IMG/VR virus record: IMGVR_UViG_3300031787_000907
Location: 1-22,449 of that record
Length of the DNA: 22,449 bases
Direction: 5' to 3' (one strand)
DNA from: a virus
Below are positions 1 to 7,300 of this stretch, in pieces (within the stretch, counting starts at the first letter, position 1; every line of letters starts with the position of its first letter). Below the pieces are notes generated by a model. That model ran no database searches. It worked only from the letters and a program-made list of their open reading frames with translations, and was not told where the DNA came from. Both the position numbers and the translations under genes were made by a program.

Positions 1-1363
1 AGACGTTGTTGCCCTTGGTATTTGGAGCACCAATAACGCCGTCGGCTGCAGACGTTGCGAATGGATTTGCAACCATTCCGTAACGTGTCTTGAAGCCGAT
101 CTTTGGCTGGAAGGTGTCTTGACCAACAGCACGAACCATCTGGAGTGGAACGTATGGGCAATAGAACAGACCAGCGTCAAAGGCAGAAGAGCCCTTATAG
201 CCGAGTGTGAAATACTGCTTGCCAGCTGACGAAGCGAAGTATGGGTCGATATAGACCTTGATACGTCCGTTGAGAACACCAGCGAAGGTGTTGCCTGTAT
301 CGTCAACATTGAGGTTGTTAGCAAGAGCTGGAGTGTAGTCCAGAACGCCTGCCATCTGAAGAGCTGATGCAACGTCAGATCCGCAGATCAGAACGTTACC
401 CTTGCCGCGACGAGTTGACTTAGCAATCTGGTTAGACTCGCGTTCGATCTGGAACAGGAGACCCTTGAACTTCTCAACCATCCAACGTCCGTTTGAGTCA
501 ACGTCCAGGTTAAACGTACCAGCAGTTGTTACGTTTTCCTGAGCACCAGCAGCAGCGGTGTAGTTGATTGTACGAACGACTTCGCGGTTGATTTCCGAAA
601 GGATTTCAGCAGCGAGGATGTTTGACAGTTCTGTCTCAGCGTCGAGACCATGAATGGCCTTGAGATCCTGAGCGAGTTCCATGGTGTATTCTGCCTTGAG
701 GGCGCGCGATACTGCTGTAACGGCTACCTTCTCAATGCTGAATGCCATTTCTTGGAACGCATTAGCTGAACCATCGCCCAGAGCTTCTGCGCGAGCACGG
801 GACATACCTGTCGAAACAGTATACGAACCTGTTGTAGCAGCAGATGCGCGGAGTGTTGGATCGTTAGTTTCTTGCGAACGACCTGACGAAGCGTTACCAA
901 CAACAAAGCGCGAAGCAGTGTTACCAGCAGCTGAACCAGAGAAAGTTGTGTTAGCTTCGTTGAAGAGAGCTTCCGCACCACCCTGAGTCGTGAAACGTGA
1001 ACGCATTGCGAAGATCAGGCCTGTTGGACCTGTCATTGGCTGAACGCCGCAGATGTCGTATGCGATCAGGTTAGGCATCGAACGACGAACGAGCGAGATC
1101 AGAACTGGATCGAAAGTATCGATCGAGCCGTCACCAGCTGTTGAAGATGAACCTGCCATAGCATTGGTTGGAGCAGCTTCGCCCAGGAGACCTGGAGCGC
1201 GATATCCGCCCGAACCAAATCCGTCTTCACGAGCAGCACGTTCCTGATTTTCCAGAAGTTGTGCAACTACGCTACGCTTGTGTGTATCCTTAATGGGAGC
1301 CAGATCAGGATGTTCCAGGACTGGCTGCCACTTCTTCTGAACGGTTTCATTCAGAGATTGCAT
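1..1363 (-). CDS. 23: Major capsid protein gp23 (partial, C-terminus beyond window)
   Basis: I translated this open frame by hand: 454 codons run from ATG at 1363 to the window edge with no stop. It is the T4-type major capsid protein, which builds the hexamers of the prohead shell around the gp22 core. The start is set by AAGGAG at 1371-1376, seven bases upstream. Family-like segments include SMPNLIAYDICGVQPMTGP (about residues 94-112) and FQPKIGFKTRYGMVANPFA near the visible end. Residues 60-63 read L-G-E-A, which fits the (L/I)xE|(A/G) rule of the gp21 maturation protease; cutting after Glu62 would remove an N-terminal propeptide of about the length T4 gp23 loses (65 residues). It is the last visible gene of a unit beginning with gp22, with a 23-base gap between them. 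T4 gp23 is 521 aa, so a modest C-terminal part is missing here. Confidence 0.96.
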   Translation of the reverse strand, partial: MQSLNETVQKKWQPVLEHPDLAPIKDTHKRSVVAQLLENQERAAREDGFGSGGYRAPGLLGEAAPTNAMAGSSSTAGDGSIDTFDPVLISLVRRSMPNLIAYDICGVQPMTGPTGLIFAMRSRFTTQGGAEALFNEANTTFSGSAAGNTASRFVVGNASSGRSQETNDPTLRASAATTGSYTVSTGMSRARAEALGDGSANAFQEMAFSIEKVAVTAVSRALKAEYTMELAQDLKAIHGLDAETELSNILAAEILSEINREVVRTINYTAAAGAQENVTTAGTFNLDVDSNGRWMVEKFKGLLFQIERESNQIAKSTRRGKGNVLICGSDVASALQMAGVLDYTPALANNLNVDDTGNTFAGVLNGRIKVYIDPYFASSAGKQYFTLGYKGSSAFDAGLFYCPYVPLQMVRAVGQDTFQPKIGFKTRYGMVANPFATSAADGVIGAPNTKGNNV

Positions 1364-1386
1364 GTTAATTCTCCTTAAAAACTATA

Positions 1387-2484
1387 TTACTTCTTGATTC
1401 CGCGAGTGATCGCGGACATATAAGCAGCCATTTCAACTGGAACCTGCTTTTCGGCAACGTCGTCGCCCACTGGTTCCTCATCGAGAGTTACTGATTCTGT
1501 CAAAGACCCGGCCGAAGCCTTTGTTGGGAAATAACTCTCACGAAGGGTAGCAATCTTGCTCTTGTATGTCTTAACATCTTCGAACTCGACTGCTTCAGAA
1601 AGTGACTGCAGTTTTGCTACTTGCGTATCTGTCAGGCCTTCTGAAACTTCTGCGAACGCGAACTCGCGCTCGAAGTTCTTGAGCTTGTTTGAAAGCTCAA
1701 TATTCTTTTCGATCTCTTCGTTGATCGCTGACTCAAGAGCATCAACCTTATCGGCCAGCTCTTCAGCTACGTCAACTGCGTCTTCTGGAATGTCGATATA
1801 GTGTGACTCAAACAGACCCTTCAGGCCTGACATGAATGACTCGACGATTTCAGCCTTGAGACCACGCTCAATAGCGACTGAGTTTGCGTCCATCCACTGC
1901 TCAACAACGTAGTCGAGATAGGTATCAACACGCTCAACGAGTTCTTCGCTGACTGTTGAAACTTCTTCTGACAATGACTCGTCGAACTTGGCATCAACTG
2001 CTTCGAGCTGCTCGTTTACCTTTGAAAGGATAGCAGCTGTGTAAACTTCTGTTGCCTTTGTGATGAACTCTTCAGAAACTTCTGTACCAGCGAAGATTGC
2101 CTTGATGTCATCTGAAACATCGATATCTTCAGCTGAAACACGAACAACCTTTGACTCACCGATTGAACGCTGCTTTGGATCAACAGATGAACCCTGAGTT
2201 GGGTTTGTCTTGTCGCCCTTGAACTTGTCGTACATGGATGATACTTCTGCTTTCTTCATGCCACCAAGAGCCTGAACCATAGCATTGATCATGCCTACCT
2301 TTGTATAAGGCTTAATACCTGAACCCTGAGTCATAGGCCCAGACTTCTCACCCTGTTGAGCCACACCACCAGGAACTGATGCTTGAACTCCAGTAGGGTC
2401 AGCGATCTCAGCGTTAACGCCGTAGCTCGCCTTTTTTGCTTCTTGCACGTCGAGCTTTTCGACGTTAGTATCCTGACCTGACAT
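1387..2484 (-). CDS. 22: Prohead core scaffolding protein gp22
   Basis: This 365-aa protein is the main internal scaffold of the T4-type prohead, on which gp23 assembles and which gp21 later degrades. The middle holds the family signature: VERVDTYLDYVVEQWMDAN (about 184-202) followed by AVERGLKAEI-like residues and FMSGLKGLFESHYIDIPED. A long acidic coiled-coil stretch (about 238-275, rich in Glu, Lys, Leu) follows. The first 110 residues are Gly/Gln/Ser-rich and probably disordered; T4 gp22 is shorter (269 aa), and the extra length lies mainly here. Several (L/V)xE|(A/G) strings, such as LSEA and VSEG in the C-terminal third, are possible gp21 cleavage sites. GAGGAG sits just upstream of the ATG, and a late promoter lies about 41 bases upstream, so gp22 and gp23 can be transcribed at high level independently of gp21. 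Confidence 0.95.
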   Translation of the reverse strand: MSGQDTNVEKLDVQEAKKASYGVNAEIADPTGVQASVPGGVAQQGEKSGPMTQGSGIKPYTKVGMINAMVQALGGMKKAEVSSMYDKFKGDKTNPTQGSSVDPKQRSIGESKVVRVSAEDIDVSDDIKAIFAGTEVSEEFITKATEVYTAAILSKVNEQLEAVDAKFDESLSEEVSTVSEELVERVDTYLDYVVEQWMDANSVAIERGLKAEIVESFMSGLKGLFESHYIDIPEDAVDVAEELADKVDALESAINEEIEKNIELSNKLKNFEREFAFAEVSEGLTDTQVAKLQSLSEAVEFEDVKTYKSKIATLRESYFPTKASAGSLTESVTLDEEPVGDDVAEKQVPVEMAAYMSAITRGIKK

Positions 2485-2525
2485 ATTGATATTCTCCTCA
2501 GGGTTATTAGAAGATTCTTCTAGTT

Positions 2526-2533
2526 TATTTATA
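2526..2533 (-). promoter_or_regulatory. T4-type late promoter upstream of gp22
   Basis: The minus strand reads TTTTTATAAATAAAC here; the core TATAAATA is an exact match to the T4 late promoter -10 element, recognised by the phage late sigma (gp55) with gp33/gp45. It lies in the 62-base gap between gp21 and gp22, 41 bases before the gp22 ATG. The same 11-base string TTTTATAAATA occurs in front of the gp67-like gene and of gp18. Confidence 0.85.
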
Positions 2534-2546
2534 AAAACGACGCCAT

Positions 2547-3200
2547 TTAGATATTCTTAAGGAACTTATTAAATGCATTCAGAAGAACCGTTTCACGATT
2601 TTCCCTTGTGCCGTATCCCTCATTAATATCATTCTTAATTTGAGCCACATCCTTTTCTACAAGGATGCCGTTATCCCAAACCCATTCCTTACCTTCCATG
2701 ATTCCGTTAGCAAGAGCTTGTGGAGCCGATGGATCAGCAACGATATCCGCAGCGGTAGCGAGATGGAAGTCATTCTGGACTTCCATGATATCACCCTTCT
2801 TAACGAGTGATCCCATACCGCGAGAAGAAAAGCCCAGTTTGGCACCTTCCTTCATAAGATTCTTTACGATATTTCCGTATGGAGTATCCATGATCTTTGC
2901 TTTGCCGATGAAGTTATCACCTTCTTGGCGCAGAGACTTGATCATGTGTGATACGCGCTCGAGATTGATGGTTGGTCCTTGTGGATGTCCAAGCTCACCA
3001 TAAGCGCGATTCTGCTCAACGAACTCACGATTGTAACGTGCAACTTCGTTGGCTAGAGTTTGTGTTGGATAGATACGTCCGTTCTTGTTCTTAAGATTAC
3101 CCTGCATGAGGATACCTTCAAGGAAGAACTGCTTTTCACCTGCTTCATTAGATTCTGTGATGATTTTTAAGTCTTCATTGACTTCGCAGATGAGTTTCAT
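2547..3200 (-). CDS. 21: Prohead maturation protease gp21
   Basis: This 217-aa protein matches the T4 prohead core serine protease, which is packaged in the prohead core and cleaves capsid and core proteins after glutamate. The two catalytic blocks are visible: GELGHP with the putative catalytic His72 (T4 has GELNHP) and GFSSRGMGSL at 123-132 with the putative catalytic Ser (T4 has GVSSRGLGSL). The N-terminal block FLEGILMQGNLKNKNGRIYP (27-45) corresponds to the T4 segment YIEGIFMQAEVVNRNKRLYP. Length is close to T4 gp21 (212 aa). Its ATG overlaps the stop of the upstream 128-aa gene in a TAATG junction, which indicates translational coupling. A 62-base promoter-containing gap separates it from gp22. 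Confidence 0.96.
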   Translation of the reverse strand: MKLICEVNEDLKIITESNEAGEKQFFLEGILMQGNLKNKNGRIYPTQTLANEVARYNREFVEQNRAYGELGHPQGPTINLERVSHMIKSLRQEGDNFIGKAKIMDTPYGNIVKNLMKEGAKLGFSSRGMGSLVKKGDIMEVQNDFHLATAADIVADPSAPQALANGIMEGKEWVWDNGILVEKDVAQIKNDINEGYGTRENRETVLLNAFNKFLKNI

Positions 3201-3586
3201 TAGTATTGCGAGCCTCCACTGATTGATGTTGTCTTATGCAACTTAAGAATAAGTGTAGCAGGGCCAGAACCAACTTTTGTTACTACTACATTTGATGTTG
3301 CTTCCGCATCACCATTGTCGATAAGGCGCGAGTCTGACATATCCATGACATGCTGACCGTCTGTTAACAGTAGGATTGTGTTTGCGCCGCGCTGAACTTG
3401 CCAATACACGTTGTTACCACACGACCACTCAGCAGAAACGATGTTCATGCGAGTAACGTTTTCACCCGCAGAGTTAGCACCAATTGTAGGCGTTGGATGA
3501 TTTCTTTTAATGAAACCACTTGCATTAAACTTAGCGATGAACCAACCGCCCTTGACGTGTTTATTTACAATTCCTTCAGCGGCCAT
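3200..3586 (-). CDS. Unknown 128-aa protein between prohead core genes and gp21
   Basis: I do not recognise this protein. It is small, has no signal peptide or membrane segment, and looks beta-rich: alternating hydrophobic residues run through EWSCGNNVYWQVQRGANTILLLTDG (about 53-77, shown in part) and VVVTKVGSGPATLILKLHKT (98-117). Two motifs stand out: GGWFIAKFNASGFIKRNHPT near the N-terminus and a C-terminal ISGGSQY tail. The gene is joined to its neighbours by TAATG overlaps on both sides, so it is translated together with the core proteins and the protease. Position and coupling argue for a head role, possibly a small decoration or internal head protein; that is inference only. Confidence 0.85.
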   Translation of the reverse strand: MAAEGIVNKHVKGGWFIAKFNASGFIKRNHPTPTIGANSAGENVTRMNIVSAEWSCGNNVYWQVQRGANTILLLTDGQHVMDMSDSRLIDNGDAEATSNVVVTKVGSGPATLILKLHKTTSISGGSQY

Positions 3587-4164
3587 TACTCATCCTCGCT
3601 CATTATGTCAGCAACGAAATCGAGGATGCGCTCGAATGAATCGACGCTCTCGTTAACAGCTGCTTTGAATACGGCTTGATTACCTGTGGTCAATCTATGG
3701 AACACTTCGTGAATAGAATTGTAGATGTCGGCGTTGATTTCGATAACGTCGCCGTTCATAAGTTCAAATTCCATCACGTCTTCATCCGACTCACTGATGA
3801 CTGGAGCATTGATGAAAACTGATTCACCAAATGATGGGGCTTGAACAGATGAAGGAGATGTCTTTAGTGGCTTCATGTCGCCTTGTGTCTTGTCAGCGCG
3901 AGTGAGCGGAGTCTTGCTACCCTTGAAACCAGACTGATCTTTAAGGTCTGAAGTACCTTGCTTGATAGGTCCGCGATCACCATTGTTTGGCTGATGATCA
4001 GCTAGTTTAGTTTCTCCGCCCTTGCTGGATACTGGATAATCTGTTACGTTGCGCGTATGTGCATCGTAAAAATCTTGTTCGCCCTGTGCGCGAGGACGCA
4101 GAGCTTTTGCCTCAGGATTTTCTTCCTTAGCCAGAGCTTCACGCAGTTGTCTGAATGTCTTCAT
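3586..4164 (-). CDS. Prohead protein in the gp68 position, function unknown
   Basis: The frame is open upstream to an ATG at 4236, but the better start is ATG 4164 (192 aa): it has AGGAG at 4175-4179, gives the N-terminus MKTFRQLREALAKEE, and reduces the overlap with the upstream gene to 26 bases. The first residues are a basic amphipathic helix; L-R-E-A at residues 7-10 fits the gp21 cleavage rule, so it may lose a nine-residue leader. Residues about 25-100 are polar, Pro/Gly/Lys-rich and probably disordered. The C-terminal 85 residues are acidic and look folded (EDVMEFELMNGDVIEINADI, then helices ending FVADIMSEDE). In T4 the gene after 67 is 68, a prohead core protein; I see no clear sequence match to gp68, so the assignment rests on position. 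It ends in a TAATG junction with the 128-aa gene. Confidence 0.82.
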   Translation of the reverse strand: MKTFRQLREALAKEENPEAKALRPRAQGEQDFYDAHTRNVTDYPVSSKGGETKLADHQPNNGDRGPIKQGTSDLKDQSGFKGSKTPLTRADKTQGDMKPLKTSPSSVQAPSFGESVFINAPVISESDEDVMEFELMNGDVIEINADIYNSIHEVFHRLTTGNQAVFKAAVNESVDSFERILDFVADIMSEDE

Positions 4165-4354
4165 CTGTCTCAATCTCCTGCTCGGCTGCGAGCTCTTCGT
4201 CCTGCTGTGGGTTAAACATATTTGAAGCGATTTCAACCTTCTTCAGCTCAAGCGCGTCTTCGATCTTAGCTGCAAGCGCGGCTCCGATAGCGTCGCGAAA
4301 TGAGTTTGCGTCCTGATCGGCGGCGGCTTGAATAGCTGTATAAATCTGTTCCAT
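4139..4354 (-). CDS. 67: gp67-like prohead core protein
   Basis: This 71-aa acidic protein resembles T4 gp67, a small major component of the prohead core that is degraded at maturation. The match is by pattern: MEQIYTAIQAAADQDANSF, then AIGAALAAKIEDALELKKVE, then IASNMFN (T4 gp67 has IARNFL at the same place), then a Glu/Asp-rich tail (EELAAEQEIETDED). T4 gp67 is 80 aa. Its position, immediately before the gp68-position gene and gp21, is the T4 order. GGAGT precedes the ATG and a late promoter lies only 21 bases upstream, making it the first gene of the core-protease unit. Its last 26 bases overlap the next gene. Confidence 0.85.
   Translation of the reverse strand: MEQIYTAIQAAADQDANSFRDAIGAALAAKIEDALELKKVEIASNMFNPQQDEELAAEQEIETDEDIQTTA
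4174..4179 (-). promoter_or_regulatory. Ribosome binding site that decides the 4164 start
   Basis: The minus strand reads AGGAGA ten bases before ATG 4164. No comparable site precedes the in-frame ATG at 4236, which lies well inside the gp67-like gene, so translation most likely starts at 4164. Confidence 0.7.
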
Positions 4355-4375
4355 AATGATACTCCGTTGTGAATC

Positions 4376-4383
4376 TATTTATA
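4376..4383 (-). promoter_or_regulatory. T4-type late promoter upstream of the gp67-like gene
   Basis: The minus strand reads AATTTTATAAATAGATTC, containing an exact TATAAATA core. It sits in the 32-base gap between the stop of the 1529-aa fibre gene and the gp67-like ATG, leaving an expected leader of only about 15 bases with the GGAGT ribosome site. It would separate expression of the core-protease genes from the inserted fibre cassette. Confidence 0.85.
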
Positions 4384-4386
4384 AAA

Positions 4387-7300
4387 TTACCCAATAATCC
4401 AACCCCAACTATATCCAATCACAGGAGCATTTGCAAATATCCAACCACTGTTATTTCCGCCATCTGTAGAAGCTGCTCCAGCATACCAAGTTGCTCCTCC
4501 AGTTGCGTTAGAGTAGCTGATGGAAAGATAATTGGCGTTAACAGTGCCGCTTGCCTTGGACAGCGTGTGAGAAGCCGCTGTGCCACTTTGAATAGTCACC
4601 AAATTGCCTGCGGTCCCGTTGATGTTCCAGTTGGTCAGAGTTGTGGTGGTGCCAGCCGTGAAACTGAACGTGGTAGGTTGGACGCTGTTGGCAAGCGTGA
4701 TGAACGTGTTGCTATCGGTAATGGTAAGCGCACCCGCACCCCCATTATTAAGTGTGCAGTTGTAAGTTGACCCACCGCCCACAAAGGTCTTGGCGCTTGC
4801 CGACGTCATGTTAATGGTGCCCGTACCAGTACCCGCAGTGGTGGTGAAACCAGTTGGTGCAGCATTATTGAAGGAGGTCGCGCCTGAGCTGGGACATGTT
4901 AAAGTGCCACCATTGAACGTCAGGTTCTTGGTACCTGCGGCAGTCGTGTAGGACGTGCCAGTGGTCAGTGTAAAACCGTTGAGGTCCAACGTACCGTTGG
5001 TGTGGGTAAGTGTGCGTGTTGATCCCAAGGTCAAGGCACTGAGCAGTCTGCAAGTGCCGCCTATGCCATTGAAAGTGATGGGAAAATCAAGCGTCTTGCC
5101 ATTAGTTGTAATTGTTTGAGTGCCTGTAGTAGCGAATGTCCAAGCATTAACACCAGCAGTCAATGTTGGAGAAGTACCGTTAACAGTAAGGTTTCCGTAG
5201 ATAATAATAGCTACGTTTGATAGTGTAAATGCACTGTTATCAATAGTAAGATTTTTAATTGTATTAGATGTTGTAAATGCAACAGATCCTGAAGTTAAAC
5301 TTAATTGAAAACTTACAGCATCTGCTTCTGAAAGTGCTCCCGCCCCTATTTGCTGCCCGGCAGTAGTACCAGTTATCTGAACCAAAATATTTCCATCTGT
5401 CGATAAATTGGTTACAACAGTTGTAGTCCAAACCGTGCCCAATGTATTTCGCGAAATAACAAACTTACCACCGGAGCCAGACATTTGAATTCTTCTTGTG
5501 CCAGTTCCTGAACCAGAAAATACTCCAAAGATAGTAAAATTATATGAATTTAATTCTAACGTTCCTGTTGTAAATGTAACAGTTCGAATTGCTGATGCAC
5601 CAACAGACAAAGCACTTCCTAGAGAATAAGTACCAGTACCACTAAACGTAATTGGAAAGTCAAGAGTCATACCATTTGTAGTTATTGTTTGTGTTCCAGC
5701 CGTACCAGCAAATGTCCAAATATTTGTACCTGCAGTAAGTGTTGGTGTAGTACCAGCAATTGTTAAATCACCGTAAATTGTAATTGCAACGTTTGATAGT
5801 GTAAAGGAATTGTTGTCAATTATAAGATTTTTTACACCGTTACCTGAAGTAAATGTTACAGTGCCTGAAGTTGTTGATAGTTGAAAATTATATGATCTGT
5901 TTGATACTGCTGGGCCAGCAGATATAGTTTTAGTTGTAGCTCCTCCACCAGTTAGTTGTACAAGAAGACTACCAGAGATAATTAAACCGTTATTAGTGGT
6001 AGTATCCCATACAATTTCTGCAGACGATGATGTGAGTACTATCCTACCAGTACCAAAATTTATTGCTCTAGTATTAGAGTTATTGGAGTCAAATTTATTA
6101 CAAGTAAAAGTAAATGCTCCTAGAGCTAGAGTTCCAAAAGTAAGAATAGCAGTACCAGTTGTTGTTAATGCATCCTGGAGAGTCCACTCACCTAGTGGAC
6201 CATTGAATGTAATTGCAGAAAATACATTACTATTTGTTGTAATAGTTAACCCAAGCTCACCGCCAGCAAAAGTTAGAGTACCTGTATAACTCTGTGTAAA
6301 ATTGGTTGAAGGTAAAGACAAGCTACCATAAACGGTTAAAGTTGAACTGCCACTAAGTGTCATATTATTATCTAAACCAGAGGCTGTCATTGAGTGACAT
6401 ACTGCTCCGGTGCTTACTGTAACTGCAAAGCCTGCGCCTGAATCTGAGTTTGCATCAAATATAACATCTGTATATTGATCTGGAATATAAGAACTAACAC
6501 TTCCACCCGAAGTATTTGACCAATTAGCATTAGAGGAAGCATTCCAAGTGCCACTACCACCTATCCAATAAAGAATAGGATTTGCAAACATTATATTGTT
6601 GTTGTTGCCATTATCAACTGAACCGTTTACCATATACCATATATTTGGAACGTTTGCAGAAATATCTCTAACAGCTGCATATGGAACAACAATACGAGTT
6701 GCTCCTGTGTAAACAATATTTGCACGAGATCCAACAGTGCTTGCTCTAATAGTATTAGTAGACGAGCGAGTAGCTCCACTAGTCGTAAGAGAAGCAAATG
6801 TATTAGTAGTTGTTGATTGTAGTATTAAATCACAAGCATTTTGTAAAGTTAAATTATTAAAAGTGTTGCTTCCATTTACAGATAGGTGACCATTTCCTGC
6901 AGATCCTGTAAACGAGACATTGTAGTAAGTTTTGCTCCCACCACTGAAAGTCGTGGTTCCGGTATTAGTAAGTAAAATTGTAGATGAGCTAGCATTTAGA
7001 GTTAAATTAGTACCATTTATATTCCACGATAAACCAGAGCTAGATATAGTCCAGGTACCAGTTCCTAAATTGAGTGTTCTAGTGTTAGTTACGTTTGAGC
7101 TGAAGACTGGAATAGTAACATTATACGTGGCCGCACTAAATGTGCCGTTTGTCAGAGTCACACTAGAAGAAGTAGTTAAAGCACTTTGAAGTGTCCAAGA
7201 ACCTCCTACACCATTAAATACAATTGGAAAATCGAGCGTTTTGCCATTAGTTGTAATTGTTTTTGAAGATGTTGCTGCAAACGTCCAATTGTTTACACCA

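Noticed and set aside
4165-4236. N-terminal extension of the gp68-position protein from ATG 4236
   Set aside because: The extension lies inside the gp67-like gene, lacks a ribosome site, and gives an unlikely sequence; ATG 4164 has AGGAG and a typical MKTF start.
7014-7021. TATAAATG-like late promoter variant on the minus strand
   Set aside because: It lies deep within the AT-rich coding repeats of the 1529-aa gene with no start codon of a real gene nearby.
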